Origin: a virus
IMG/VR virus record: IMGVR_UViG_3300025913_000007
Coordinates: 1-61,285 of that record
Reading direction: 5' to 3' (one strand)
Length of the DNA stretch: 61,285 nucleotides
Made by a program: the position numbers and the translations under genes. Shown one piece after another: positions 45,570 through 55,155 of this stretch (its first letter is position 1; every line of letters begins with the position of its first letter). The notes under the pieces were generated by a model. That model had not been told where the DNA came from, searched no databases, and saw only the letters and a program-made list of their open reading frames with translations.

Positions 45570-45751
45570 TGCACTCAAACCCTAGACCTTACAATAATTG
45601 TAGAAATGTGTGGCCGTGCAAACTCCAGTACGGCGGCAGTGAGTGCGATTGTCCTGTAGCTCAGGCGGTAGAGCGGCTCCCTGTTAAGGAGCGGGTCCCA
45701 GGTTCGATCCCTGGCGGGACAGCCAATAAAAGAGAGAAGTATGCCGACTAA
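45569..45751 (+). CDS. Cys-rich small protein overlapping tRNA-Asn (60 aa)
   Basis: TAATG-coupled start with AAGGGA upstream. NCRNVWPCKLQYGGSECDCPV looks like a small Cys-rich domain. The reading frame then runs through the tRNA gene, so the last half is dictated by tRNA sequence. Bases 45571-45577 and 45640-45646 also pair (GCACTCA/TGAGTGC). Confidence 0.4.
   Translation: MHSNPRPYNNCRNVWPCKLQYGGSECDCPVAQAVERLPVKERVPGSIPGGTANKREKYAD
45650..45725 (+). tRNA. tRNA-Asn (GTT)
   Basis: Acceptor TGTCCTG/CGGGACA, D-stem GCTC/GAGC with GG in the loop, anticodon arm GCTCC-CTGTTAA-GGAGC (GTT), T-arm CCAGG-TTCGATC-CCTGG, discriminator G and encoded CCA. All canonical positions present. Confidence 0.95.
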
Positions 45752-45950
45752 TTTTCCTATTAAAAATACAAACCAGCGCAATCATATCAAGGTGGTTACC
45801 GAGACTTTGACAGAAGTCGAAGACCCTAAAACGAAGACCAAGAAAAAGGAATGGAAGGTCCCTGTTGTGACCTACCTAAAACCCGGTGAGAGTATGGACA
45901 TCTGGGTTGGTGAGAACCGTCGTTTTACTATTCAGGAAATGCCTACGTAA
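45741..45950 (+). CDS. Hypothetical protein (69 aa)
   Basis: Beta-rich and basic (IKVVTETLTEVEDPKTKTKKKEWKVPVVTYLKPGESMDIWVGENRRFTI). It lies just before portal; may be a virion component. GAGAG precedes the ATG. Confidence 0.65.
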   Translation: MPTNFPIKNTNQRNHIKVVTETLTEVEDPKTKTKKKEWKVPVVTYLKPGESMDIWVGENRRFTIQEMPT

Positions 45951-45953
45951 ATT

Positions 45954-48332
45954 ATGGGTCCAGATAAAACTCCAAAGAATATGTCTCCGGTAACATCCGC
46001 CGAAACGCGGGTGAAGACAGACTCGGACGATTTCAACGATCCGGAGCAATTGCTTAGTCGTATTCGCCAGCATTACGATGACGGAGTAGGTGCGTTCGAA
46101 GAAAACCGTCGGATGCACTCAGAGGATTTGAATTTTGTCTACAACTCAGAGTCTATGGGACAGTGGGATCCTGTAGTTCTGGAGGCTCGACGTGGCAAGC
46201 CGAATTACACCTTTAACCGAGTTATCGGGCCAGTTAATATCGTCGTTGCTGATATGCGACAGACTCGACCAGCGGGAAAAGTCAGGCCAACAAACAGTTC
46301 CGCAAATGAGGCTACTGCTGAAGTCCTTGCAGGACTCATGCGATCTATTGAAGACGAGTCTAGAGCAGACCCAATTTATAAAAACCAATACAAATTCGCA
46401 GTAGCCGGAGGCTTTGGCGCCTGGCGATTGATGCCAGAGTACGCTTCGGAAGATAGTTTTGACCAAGTACTTCGAATCAAAGACATTCCCAATCCTCAGA
46501 CGGTTATTTGGGATGCCGAGTGTAGTGACGCCACCGCAGGAGATGCGATGTGGTGCATTATCGGCGAGCGAGTATCGAAGGAAAAGTACCGAGCTTTATT
46601 CCCAGATGCTGAGAGCGAGACTTCTTTCAATATATCCCGAGACTCCTACGGGTGGTTCACGGATAAGGAAGTTCGAGTCGTAGAGTACATGGAACGAGTC
46701 CCGTACAAGAAGAAGATTGTACAGTTCTCGGACGGCTCTATTGAAGATCTCACTCCAGAGATCAAGCAAGTAGATAAGGAATTTGAAGAGAAGGGACTCA
46801 CTGCCGCTGACGGTCATAAACGTATAGTTCAGACCCGAGAAGTCCTCAAGTGGAGGGTCATGTGGGTTAAGTGTGATGGCGGCCAGATTCTCGAAGGCCC
46901 TATCTACTACGACTGGAAGCGTATTCCAGTTGTCCGTGTACCCGGTCGATATATCAATATCGAAGGTCGTAAGAAGTTTCAGAGTCTTATTCGGCACGCT
47001 AAGGACGCTCAGCGTACCTACAATAGCCGAGTATGCGACATGATCGAGCGTAGCGCTCTGATCCCGAAGGCCCCGTATCTCGTCACCGAGAACATGATCA
47101 AGGGCTACGAGAATGAGTGGGCTCAGTCCAATACCTCGTCTCGTCCGTACTTGCCGTACAATATCGATAAGAACGCCGCCGGAGAGGGTGTGCTTCCTTA
47201 TCGTAATCCGCCTATTGATATGCCTCAGGGCTCTATAGCCCTTGCCCAGCAGGCAGCCCAAGATATCCAAGCCACCACAGGATATTTTGATCCTGCTATG
47301 GGTGACTCCGAAGATATGAACCGTGTTTCCGGTAAGGCTCTCGTAGCTCATACCAAGCGGTCCGATCTCGGTAGCTTCGAGTTCATTGACGGATTTCAGG
47401 ATGCCCTCCAGTTAACCTGGGAAATGGGTATCGACATGATTCCTACTATCTATGATACCAAGCGTATCGTTCGAATTGTCGGAAACGACGAGATCGAAAA
47501 GATGGTACAGGTCAATGGCGATGATGGTACGGGCAATATTGTACACGACCTGAAGAACGGTGCCTATACCTGTAAGGTGAATATCGGTCCGAACTATCAG
47601 ACGGCCCGACAAGAAGCTTTGGCGACTATGATCGATGCAGCGGAAGCCATTCCGATGATCGCTCAGATTGCTCCAGATCTTCTGGCTAAAAATATCGACA
47701 TGCCGGATGCGGACGAACTTACCCGACGGTTGCGTATTCCGCTTATTCAGCAGGGTGTGATTAAGCCTACGGACGAAGAGGCCAAGAATATGCCGCCTCC
47801 GAAGCCGAACCCCCAAGAACAGTTGCAACAGGCTGAATTGGCTCGTATGCAGGCTCTCGCCGAGAGAGATGCTGCAAGCGCCAAGATACAGCAGCACAAG
47901 GTCGAGATGATTCCTCTTCAGACCCATAAGGAAACTTATGAGGCTGCTGGAAAGCATCTGCAGAACCAGAAGCTGGCCGGAGAGCTGGGTAATCAAGCTG
48001 CCGCTGCGCAAGCAGAGCAAGCAGCCTCTCAGCAGGAACTGGCTCAGCAGCACGTTCAAGGTATGCAGGATCTTGCTCACAATGCTCAACAGCATCAGCA
48101 GGATATCCAGCATCAAGGCAATCAGCATCAAGTAGATTTGGTTAAACAGCTCCAAGCCCATCAGGCTGAAGAGGCTCGTAAACACCACGCCCACAGAGAA
48201 GAGATGAAGCGTCAGCAGGAGAAGCACGAAACTGCTCTCCGGCACGCCAAGGAATTAGGAGAAGCAAAGGTCGCCGCAGCTAAAGCATTAGCTAAAGCCA
48301 AACCTAAGAAGGCTAAGTCGCCCTCTAAATAA
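45954..48332 (+). CDS. Portal protein, P22 gp1-type
   Basis: 792 residues. The core (YNSESMGQWDPVVLEARRGKPNYTFNRVIGPVNIVVADMRQTRP ... GFGAWRLMPEYASEDSFDQVLRIKDIPNPQTVIWD ... GRYINIEGRKKFQSLIRHAKDAQRTYNSRVCDMIERSALIPKAPYL) matches P22-family portals. The last 200 residues are a Gln/His/Ala-rich coiled coil, the barrel typical of this family. Forms the dodecameric DNA channel of the head. Confidence 0.9.
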   Translation: MGPDKTPKNMSPVTSAETRVKTDSDDFNDPEQLLSRIRQHYDDGVGAFEENRRMHSEDLNFVYNSESMGQWDPVVLEARRGKPNYTFNRVIGPVNIVVADMRQTRPAGKVRPTNSSANEATAEVLAGLMRSIEDESRADPIYKNQYKFAVAGGFGAWRLMPEYASEDSFDQVLRIKDIPNPQTVIWDAECSDATAGDAMWCIIGERVSKEKYRALFPDAESETSFNISRDSYGWFTDKEVRVVEYMERVPYKKKIVQFSDGSIEDLTPEIKQVDKEFEEKGLTAADGHKRIVQTREVLKWRVMWVKCDGGQILEGPIYYDWKRIPVVRVPGRYINIEGRKKFQSLIRHAKDAQRTYNSRVCDMIERSALIPKAPYLVTENMIKGYENEWAQSNTSSRPYLPYNIDKNAAGEGVLPYRNPPIDMPQGSIALAQQAAQDIQATTGYFDPAMGDSEDMNRVSGKALVAHTKRSDLGSFEFIDGFQDALQLTWEMGIDMIPTIYDTKRIVRIVGNDEIEKMVQVNGDDGTGNIVHDLKNGAYTCKVNIGPNYQTARQEALATMIDAAEAIPMIAQIAPDLLAKNIDMPDADELTRRLRIPLIQQGVIKPTDEEAKNMPPPKPNPQEQLQQAELARMQALAERDAASAKIQQHKVEMIPLQTHKETYEAAGKHLQNQKLAGELGNQAAAAQAEQAASQQELAQQHVQGMQDLAHNAQQHQQDIQHQGNQHQVDLVKQLQAHQAEEARKHHAHREEMKRQQEKHETALRHAKELGEAKVAAAKALAKAKPKKAKSPSK

Positions 48333-48375
48333 CTCCAGTCGTACCTCAGCACGTTACGCTGTGTAAGGAGACCAT

Positions 48376-49416
48376 ATGGCATTTAGCCGAGATGATTTGA
48401 AGTCTTATGAATCCCAGCCTCAGGTTCAAGATCCGAACCACGACGTTTGGGCCGCAAAGAATACTCCAGCCGTGGAGGAAGCACCAGTAAACTCGTCAGA
48501 TACTGATGTTACGGAGCCCCCCGTTGAGGGCGTTGACGGTTCTTCTACCGAAACCAAGGCAGAGCCGGTAGCTGCCGAACACGACAATCCTGAAGTCGAT
48601 AACACCTCTGAAGAGGAGCCTGCGGACGGTAGGCAACCTCGTAACAGGGCTCAGGAGCGTATCAGCGAATTAGTCGATGAACGCAATGCAGTTAGAGAGT
48701 ACAATAAGTTTCTTCAGTCTAAGCTCGATGAGCTTCTGCGTAGTAACGGTAAAGCTCCTGAAAAGGAACCTACCCGATCGGCCCCGCAACCCGAACCTGA
48801 TGAAGCTGCCCCCACTCTTGAGTCTGTAGGGTTCGATCCTGTCGAACTAGCCAAGAAGCAGAATGAATGGATTCAGAAACAAGTAGATAAGCGAGTCGAA
48901 TCGGCTATCTCTAAAATCGAGTCTCGTCAGAGCGAAGCACAAGTCGCTCGGGCATTCGAGAATAGGGTATCCGAATTCCGGAAATCAGCTCCAGACTTCG
49001 ATACGGTCATAGCTAACCCATCGTTGCCTCAACTGGCTCCGGATGCCGCTAGAGTGGTTGTGCGCTCTGAGAACGGCCCCGCCATCGCCTATCATCTTGC
49101 TAAGAATCCAGATCTTGCGGTCCGAGTGTCCAAGATGGATCCGGTATCTCAAGCGGCTGCAATTGGTCGGTTAGAGGAACAGCTCGTGCGTGCAAAGGCA
49201 GAAGCTGGAACTACGCAAGAACCGTCGAAGAAGGCACCCGCTAAAGCGGCAGTGTCTAAGGCTCCGCCTCCCCCGAAACCCGTTTCCGGTGGATCTGCTC
49301 CTGTCACAAAAGACATGGCTCAGATGACTATGGAAGAGTGGGTTGCTCACGAGCGAGGACGGAAATTAGCGGAACGTCAGAATAAGCTCAAGCTTAGACA
49401 GACTTTCCGTCGGTAA
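48376..49416 (+). CDS. Scaffolding protein
   Basis: 346 residues with an acidic disordered N-terminus, a coiled coil (NRAQERISELVDERNAVREYNKFLQSKLDELL), a helical middle and a basic helix-turn-helix end (WVAHERGRKLAERQNKLKLRQTFRR) like the coat-binding C-terminus of P22 scaffold. Location between portal and coat agrees. AAGGAG upstream. Confidence 0.85.
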   Translation: MAFSRDDLKSYESQPQVQDPNHDVWAAKNTPAVEEAPVNSSDTDVTEPPVEGVDGSSTETKAEPVAAEHDNPEVDNTSEEEPADGRQPRNRAQERISELVDERNAVREYNKFLQSKLDELLRSNGKAPEKEPTRSAPQPEPDEAAPTLESVGFDPVELAKKQNEWIQKQVDKRVESAISKIESRQSEAQVARAFENRVSEFRKSAPDFDTVIANPSLPQLAPDAARVVVRSENGPAIAYHLAKNPDLAVRVSKMDPVSQAAAIGRLEEQLVRAKAEAGTTQEPSKKAPAKAAVSKAPPPPKPVSGGSAPVTKDMAQMTMEEWVAHERGRKLAERQNKLKLRQTFRR

Positions 49417-49432
49417 ATAATAAGGTAATACA

Positions 49433-50695
49433 ATGGCAAATTCACTCCTGACGGCCCAATGGGTTGCACGAAAGGCTCTCGTCCTTCTGCACGCCAAGGC
49501 CAACATGACGGGGCGAACCAACCGTGACTATCAGAGCTTGCTCCCTGGTCCTATCCAGGGCGTCATCCTGGGTCAGCAGTTGTCGATTCGTCTGCCGTTC
49601 CAGTACGTAGGTCGTAAGGGTTCCACCATGTCCGCCGAGAACTCGGTTCAGCGGTATGCGACCCTTAGCGTAGCCAATCAGCGCGGTGTTGATATCAACT
49701 TCACCTCCGTTGAGCGAGCGATGCAGTTGAACAACTTCGAAGAGCAGGTTCTCGAACCGGCTATGGCGAAGGTTGCGGCGCTGCTCGAAATCGATGTGAC
49801 TTCTCTGGTCAACCAGGTTCCGAAGTTCGTTGGTGCGTACAATACTCCGGTCAGTTTCCAGACTGTCCTCCAGGCCGAGCGGTTCCTCACGGAAGCCCTG
49901 GCGCCTGAAGACGATCGTCGGACCTTGACTGCTAACCCCCAGGCTTCTTACGAGTTCATTCTCGATAACAAGGGCCTGTTTAATCCCGAGGCTTCTATCT
50001 CTGATGAGTGGCTGGAAGGTGTGATTGCGGATAAGGTCGCCGGTTTCGTCGCCTTCCGTAATACCAAGCTTCCTCCGCACGTTGTGGGTACGATCACGGG
50101 CTCTACGCCGGTTGTCAACGGTGCTGGTCAGGGTCTGAGTGGTGCGGGCAATGCCTACGCTGCTTCTGCTACTCTGAACACCAACGGTTGGAACTCAGGT
50201 GCTACTACTTTGAACGCTGGCGATGTGTTCACGATTGCAGGTGTCAACGATGTTGATCCTGAGTCGAAGATCTCGCTGGGTCGTTTGAAGCAGTTCGTGG
50301 TTAACGCCACTATCTCGGATACTGCTGGTGCTATTGCGATCAACTATAGCCCCGCCATTATCTACGGTGGTGCGTACCAGAACGTGGACAGCCAGCCCGC
50401 TGCTAGCGCGGCTATCACTGTCTTCGGGACGACTCCTGCTAACATTTCGGGCCAGACTGTCAAACAGTCTATCGGCTGGTATCGTGACGCTATCGTGTTC
50501 GCGAATCCTCCGATGCTTGATCTGTCTCAGTTGGTGAAGTTCACGGCTCAGGAGAGCTTTGAAGGCTACAATATTCGGTTCGCCCAGCAGTGGGATCCGA
50601 ATAACGACCTTCTGCCGGCTCGCTTGGACACCATCTCTGGTGAGGTTCTTGCGTATCCTGAACTGGCTACCCGCCTGATTCATCTCCCGGCCTAA
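49433..50695 (+). CDS. Major coat protein, P22 gp5-type
   Basis: 420 residues (P22 gp5 is 430). Begins ANSLLTAQWVARKALVLLHAKANM; a telokin/I-domain-like insertion occupies the centre (AGDVFTIAGVNDVDPESKISLGRLKQFVV), and IGWYRDAIVFANPPMLD ... LPARLDTISGEVLAYPELATRLIHLPA closes the HK97 fold. Codon use is the most biased of the late genes, as expected for the most abundant virion protein. Confidence 0.9.
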   Translation: MANSLLTAQWVARKALVLLHAKANMTGRTNRDYQSLLPGPIQGVILGQQLSIRLPFQYVGRKGSTMSAENSVQRYATLSVANQRGVDINFTSVERAMQLNNFEEQVLEPAMAKVAALLEIDVTSLVNQVPKFVGAYNTPVSFQTVLQAERFLTEALAPEDDRRTLTANPQASYEFILDNKGLFNPEASISDEWLEGVIADKVAGFVAFRNTKLPPHVVGTITGSTPVVNGAGQGLSGAGNAYAASATLNTNGWNSGATTLNAGDVFTIAGVNDVDPESKISLGRLKQFVVNATISDTAGAIAINYSPAIIYGGAYQNVDSQPAASAAITVFGTTPANISGQTVKQSIGWYRDAIVFANPPMLDLSQLVKFTAQESFEGYNIRFAQQWDPNNDLLPARLDTISGEVLAYPELATRLIHLPA

Positions 50696-50710
50696 TAAGA
50701 GGAAACTAAT

Positions 50711-51169
50711 ATGGGAACTCAACTTGGCTATGGCGTGTCTGATACTGTCGGCGCCCCGTTTCAGCTCCTCGCTACGGCGACGGGTGTTGTAACGGGTAAC
50801 ACCGTTCAGATGGTCGGCGGTGGTCTGCACTTTAACGGTGCTGCCACGATTGCTGCGCAGACGGTTACTCTCCCTCAGAACCCGGTAGACGGGTGTGTGG
50901 CGGAGATTAGCTCGTCTCAGGTAATCACCGCTCTGACTGTTCAGGCAGCGACCAACTATGCCCCTCAGGGCACGGCGGTCAACCAGGCTGGCACGGTAAG
51001 TGATGTGATCGTTAACGGCGTCCTTGGCGCTGCTACGACTATCACCCCGACTGCTCAGGCTGGTGGTGTCGCAATTGCTGTTATTAAGTACAAGTACTCG
51101 TTGAACGGCTATACCAATCCTACGACTGGTGTGGTCTCCAACGCTCGTACTTGGTTCCGAGTACAGTAA
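50711..51169 (+). CDS. Putative head decoration protein (152 aa)
   Basis: Beta-rich with the sequence ALTVQAATNYAPQGTAVNQAGTVSDVIVNG and C-terminal NARTWFRVQ. It follows the coat gene with strong SD (AGAGGAAAC) and similar codon bias, suggesting a capsid-surface protein in high copy. Confidence 0.6.
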   Translation: MGTQLGYGVSDTVGAPFQLLATATGVVTGNTVQMVGGGLHFNGAATIAAQTVTLPQNPVDGCVAEISSSQVITALTVQAATNYAPQGTAVNQAGTVSDVIVNGVLGAATTITPTAQAGGVAIAVIKYKYSLNGYTNPTTGVVSNARTWFRVQ

Positions 51170-51318
51170 GCAAAGGGTCTAGCCGTCTACCTTCTCCAGA
51201 CGGCTATCTCCTCGGCTACCGGGAGACTAAACAAGGTAGTCGCCTATTCTTATCGGGAGGACTTAAATGCAGATTCAACTAGCTTTTGAGGCCCTCCCGT
51301 TTTCATTTCTGGAGTGCT
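51170..51318 (+). promoter_or_regulatory. Structured gap after the capsid genes
   Basis: Hairpins GCCGTCT (51182-51188) / AGACGGC (51198-51204) and CGGGAGG (51254-51260) / CCTCCCG (51293-51299) followed by TTTTC, a leaky terminator candidate lowering tail-gene expression. A 20-codon frame (51267-51329, MQIQLAFEALPF...) with GGGAGG upstream ends across the next ATG and may couple translation. Confidence 0.45.
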
Positions 51319-51720
51319 ATGGCTACTAATCAAGAAATTATCACCTTCGCCTACCAAAAGATTGGTGTGGTCGATGAAAATTCTAGCCCTAGCGCAGAAC
51401 AATTGGTTGTAGGACTCACCGTTCTCAACGATTACTTGCTGAATGAAGCTGCCGATGGTATGCGACTAGGCTGGTACAAGCAGACCAATGTCGCTGCTAA
51501 TGCTCCTCTCAAGGATTCTGATGTTCACGGAGTGAAAATGCTCCTCGCTAAGCAGCTCGCCGTCCATTACGGCATTGCAATTCAGGATCCCATCTTCCTA
51601 GACGAGATACAGACAGCTAAAACCCAGCTCGTTAAGCGCTCTCTGCTCTACATGGAGGCAGATTTCAGCGAACTTTCTCGTCCTCAAGGCGGCCCATGGG
51701 GCGGTCCGAACTGGATCTAA
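51319..51720 (+). CDS. Head-completion/tail accessory factor, P22 gp4-like
   Basis: 133 residues from ATG 51319 (GGAG 7 bases upstream). ATNQEIITFAYQKIGVVDENSSPSAEQLVVGLTVLNDYLLNEAADGMRLGWYKQ is the family signature. It binds below the portal to close the filled head and begin tail assembly. Confidence 0.85.
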   Translation: MATNQEIITFAYQKIGVVDENSSPSAEQLVVGLTVLNDYLLNEAADGMRLGWYKQTNVAANAPLKDSDVHGVKMLLAKQLAVHYGIAIQDPIFLDEIQTAKTQLVKRSLLYMEADFSELSRPQGGPWGGPNWI

Positions 51721-51728
51721 GCTAAAAT

Positions 51729-53204
51729 ATGCCGAATATTTCCCTAGCCCTGCCTATGAGTTCTTACGTGGCTGCCGATCCTACGGCTTCCTGTAAGAGA
51801 TTGGTCAACTGTTTCAGTGAGCCGATGCCTGCGGACTCCGTTCTTCAGGAACTCAAAGGTGGAAACCCATCCCAAGAGTCTGCGCCGGCCTATCTTCGTA
51901 GGTGGGCGGGGATTACTCCCTTTGCTTCGGATGGAACTAATCGTCCTACCCGTGGAATGTGGGTCATGCAGGGCATCATGTATGCCGTTATCGGGGACAC
52001 CCTGTATTCTGTAGCCTCTACTGGAGCTTTAACTTCTCTAGGAACTGGAATTATTGGAAACGGCATTGTTCGGATGACGGACAATACAGCTTGTCTAGTG
52101 ATTTTAGTCCCGAATACCGCTCTTGCTTGGACATATTGCCCGAATGCCTCGGGACAGCCCACGTTTCAGCAGCTCAATTCAGGTCTCTTTGCTACGTATG
52201 GGGCTATTGATGTCAAATTCCTCGATAGCTATATCGTTTTCCTGGCTAAAGGTGGACGCCTTTTCTATAACGACGATGGCCAGGTCGTTTCTGGACAGAA
52301 TCAGATTACATTCACTACAAATGCTACCTTCCCTCGAGAATTTGGGACGGATCTTTTTGTAGGAATGTCGGTTGATCACCGTGAGATCACGAATTACGGC
52401 ACTTGGACTTCAGAAGGCTACATAAACGTAGGTAATCCAGTAGGAACTCCTTTCTCCACGGCTCCTCAGACCTTCATGGAGATCGGGATGCACCCTGATG
52501 CTAGCTATACTTTGGCTATGCAGGATAGTGCACCGATCTGGATCGCCAGTGACCGTACAGTTCGTAAAAAGAACGGCCAAACTGCCGAGAGAATCTCGAA
52601 TAGTGGTATTGAAAATATCCTCCAGTTAGCCAATCTTCAGGGATCATACTCTTTAACTCCGAGTATCGCAGGCCATCCTTTGTGGGTCTGCGTAATCCCC
52701 AAGGCCTTTCGTACTATAGTCTACGACGGTCTGACTAGCGAGTGGTTTGAGATCGAATCCTACGCACTTGGCTACTGGAGAGGCCTATCGTACATCAATG
52801 CGTACGGAAGACAGTTCGTTGGGGATGCTTTAGGACAGGGTATTGGGTATTTGGACACCTCAGTATTCACCGAGTTCGGAGATACGATGGTCGTCAATTT
52901 CACGACTCAGCCAGTGTATCACGAACATAATCGCATGAGTCATCGCAGGCTCGAGTGTGTGATTTCTACTGGACAGGGTGGCATCACGGGCTCTTATTTA
53001 TCTCTCTATGTATCCGATGATGGGGCTAATACCTTCCGAGGATATCCTAAGAGGAATCTAGGTGCTACGGGGGACTATTGGGTCCGTGCTACTTGGTTCA
53101 ATTTAGGTCAATCTAGAAACCGAGTGTATCGTTTTGAAATTAGTGATCCGACTCCTACTTTTACAGTTCAACTGACGTCCGAGATTCAAGTCAATAAGTG
53201 GTAA
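51729..53204 (+). CDS. Packaged DNA stabilisation/tail hub protein, P22 gp10-like
   Basis: 491 residues, beta-propeller-like with repeated blades (GMWVMQGIMYAVIGDTLYSVASTGALTSLG, VKFLDSYIVFLAKGGRLFYND, APIWIASDRTVRKKNGQ). N-terminus ASCKRLVNCFSEPMPAD is the usual phage hub start. Follows gp4-like as in P22. Confidence 0.85.
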   Translation: MPNISLALPMSSYVAADPTASCKRLVNCFSEPMPADSVLQELKGGNPSQESAPAYLRRWAGITPFASDGTNRPTRGMWVMQGIMYAVIGDTLYSVASTGALTSLGTGIIGNGIVRMTDNTACLVILVPNTALAWTYCPNASGQPTFQQLNSGLFATYGAIDVKFLDSYIVFLAKGGRLFYNDDGQVVSGQNQITFTTNATFPREFGTDLFVGMSVDHREITNYGTWTSEGYINVGNPVGTPFSTAPQTFMEIGMHPDASYTLAMQDSAPIWIASDRTVRKKNGQTAERISNSGIENILQLANLQGSYSLTPSIAGHPLWVCVIPKAFRTIVYDGLTSEWFEIESYALGYWRGLSYINAYGRQFVGDALGQGIGYLDTSVFTEFGDTMVVNFTTQPVYHEHNRMSHRRLECVISTGQGGITGSYLSLYVSDDGANTFRGYPKRNLGATGDYWVRATWFNLGQSRNRVYRFEISDPTPTFTVQLTSEIQVNKW

Positions 53205-53208
53205 TTAA

Positions 53209-54819
53209 TTGGCCCAGCTTCCTGTAAAACGAGGACTATCCTCCCCCGCAGTTACTAGTATCCCTGAGAAATGGTCCCAGCAGTGGTTCCGTTATTTCAT
53301 CGATCAGTTCCTCTCGGGCGCGGATCTCAGGAATGCTTCGGGTTCAGGTATTACTGTATCTGGAAACGTCAGTGGAAACAATACCACTACGGGCGGACAG
53401 ACTGTCACCATTAATCTGTCACCCATCGCTCCGAATACGGTCCTAGGAAATGTCACCGGAGTAAGCGCTACTCCTACGGCTATTAATCAGGTTCAGTTAA
53501 CCTCTCTGATTAATATATTCAGCCCTACTCTATCGGGAGCAGTACCTAATAGCGGCGGAGGTACGGTTAACTTTCTGAGAGCCGATGGGACCTGGACTAC
53601 TCCGCCTACAGACGCTCCGATCCCAGATAAAACCGTTCTAGGAAATGTGAGTGGTGGTACAGCAGTACCGGTAGCCTTGAATCAGGCTCAATTGACGGGA
53701 CTGATTAATGTATTTACTGCGAGTCTTTCCGGTGCAGTACCAGCTAGCTCTGGTGGAACAACTACCTTCCTGAGAGCAGATGGAACTTTTGCGGTACCTC
53801 CCGTTTCAGTAGGCGCTAATCCTACTGCCAGCGTGGGGCTCAGCGCTGTAAATGGTGTAGCTACTACTTTCTTGAGATCCGACGGTGCTCCGGCTCTAAG
53901 CCAAGCCATCGTACCTACATGGACAGGTGTACACGTATTCAGCCCTGCCTCAGGGGTACCTGTAACGGTTAATGCAACCACTAATGGTGGAGTGTCTGTT
54001 CAAGGTGCTACAGGAGTCGCGGCTTTAATAGAGCTGGCAGCAAACGCCAATGTCATAGGGACGAGTTCTATTGCAGTAGGACAGGACGGCTCAGGAGATG
54101 CCACTTTATTCCAGAGAGCCAATAGACAGCTCTACTTCGGTACTAACGCCCTCATTCGGATGGTTATACCTGCAGCAGGTGGTCTTTCTATTAATGCTGC
54201 TACTTCTGGAAACTCTCTCTCTGTAACAGGAAATAATGCTTCTATAGCAGCTCTCGTCACTTCAGGTCTGTCGTCCAGTACCGGTGGAGCAGATTTTAGA
54301 GTATCTCGAGCTGGAAGTACGATTAACCAGGCGGGTCAAGGTCCGAATGTTTTCATACTCGACTCTACGAATAGCGTTGGGTATTACCTTCAGACTTCTG
54401 GAGGACAGTTCGAACTCTGGAGTTCAGTAGGCGGTGGTCCTACTCTTACTCAGATACTCAAGATCCTGACTACGGGCGGAATAGTCCACAACGTACCGAC
54501 TAGCGGAACTTCGATGGATATCACGGGAGTAGCAGGCGGAAACACTGTATTTGTTCATGCCAGCACCACATCTGCTAATTCGTTCGGACTTCGTATCGAT
54601 GGTGGTACCACCTCTGCGGACTATGGACTTCTAGTTCAGAGTGCTTCGGCTGCTACTGAGTATTTCCGAGTTCAAGGTGATGGTGGTATTAGGTTCGGTA
54701 ACGTACCTTCTACTACGACAGCACCAGCCGCAGGCGGAGCAGGCGCATTACCGGCCACCCCCGCAGGCTATGCCACTTTCAGTATAAACGGTGTTTCTAG
54801 AAAAATAGCATTCTATTAA
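53209..54819 (+). CDS. Tail fibre/needle-type protein with repeats
   Basis: 536 residues from a TTG start with no clear SD, suggesting coupling. After a short virion-binding N-terminus (PEKWSQQWFRYFIDQFLSG), two copies of a module (TVLGNVTGVSATPTAINQVQLT...LRADGTW and TVLGNVSGGTAVPVALNQAQLT...LRADGTF) are followed by long beta-helical repeats and LPATPAGYATFSINGVSRKIAFY, a common fibre end. Likely trimeric. Confidence 0.75.
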   Translation: MAQLPVKRGLSSPAVTSIPEKWSQQWFRYFIDQFLSGADLRNASGSGITVSGNVSGNNTTTGGQTVTINLSPIAPNTVLGNVTGVSATPTAINQVQLTSLINIFSPTLSGAVPNSGGGTVNFLRADGTWTTPPTDAPIPDKTVLGNVSGGTAVPVALNQAQLTGLINVFTASLSGAVPASSGGTTTFLRADGTFAVPPVSVGANPTASVGLSAVNGVATTFLRSDGAPALSQAIVPTWTGVHVFSPASGVPVTVNATTNGGVSVQGATGVAALIELAANANVIGTSSIAVGQDGSGDATLFQRANRQLYFGTNALIRMVIPAAGGLSINAATSGNSLSVTGNNASIAALVTSGLSSSTGGADFRVSRAGSTINQAGQGPNVFILDSTNSVGYYLQTSGGQFELWSSVGGGPTLTQILKILTTGGIVHNVPTSGTSMDITGVAGGNTVFVHASTTSANSFGLRIDGGTTSADYGLLVQSASAATEYFRVQGDGGIRFGNVPSTTTAPAAGGAGALPATPAGYATFSINGVSRKIAFY

Positions 54820-54827
54820 GGGTTACT

Positions 54828-54977
54828 ATGAATATTCAAATATTGGCGAATATCGCTAAATTTCTCGAACGAGTATCAGTCACAGGATCGGAGGCGTATG
54901 CCTGGACTGAGGCTCATCAGTACATTCAAAGTGAAATGGCCAAGGCTGCTAAGTCTCAATTATCTAAAGATGAGTAA
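54828..54977 (+). CDS. Small helical protein (49 aa)
   Basis: MNIQILANIAKFLERVSVTG... AYAWTEAHQYIQSEMAKAAKSQL. Overlaps the holin-like start by 8 bases. Possibly part of the lysis or tail module. Confidence 0.6.
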   Translation: MNIQILANIAKFLERVSVTGSEAYAWTEAHQYIQSEMAKAAKSQLSKDE

Positions 54978-55152
54978 CGTACCTTCAAGCCACGGAGAGA
55001 CCGGATTGGCGGTCACTGCCATAATGTTGGCATTTGGAAAATTAGTGGAGTGGTTAGTGCAGGCAGAACACGCCTTAGCGGCGGCATCGTACGTCGTTGC
55101 CATTGTGGCAGGCATTGTAACGGTATATTACAAGATAAAGAAAAAGGGTTAA
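54970..55152 (+). CDS. Two-pass holin-like membrane protein (60 aa)
   Basis: From ATG 54970: MSNVPSSHGETGLAVTAIMLAFGKLVEWLV, then ALAAASYVVAIVAGIVTVYYKIKKKG. Two hydrophobic segments and a basic tail directly before the endolysin fit a class II holin. Confidence 0.65.
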   Translation: MSNVPSSHGETGLAVTAIMLAFGKLVEWLVQAEHALAAASYVVAIVAGIVTVYYKIKKKG

Positions 55153-55155
55153 CTA

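Noticed and set aside
45571-45646. tRNA-like cloverleaf just before tRNA-Asn (GCACTCA/TGAGTGC ends)
   Set aside because: Inner hairpins do not give D-, anticodon or T-arms of acceptable size and a coupled Cys-rich frame explains the sequence.
46596-47351. 251-residue minus-strand frame inside portal
   Set aside because: Shadow of the portal gene; no start context and the P22-type portal frame is clear.
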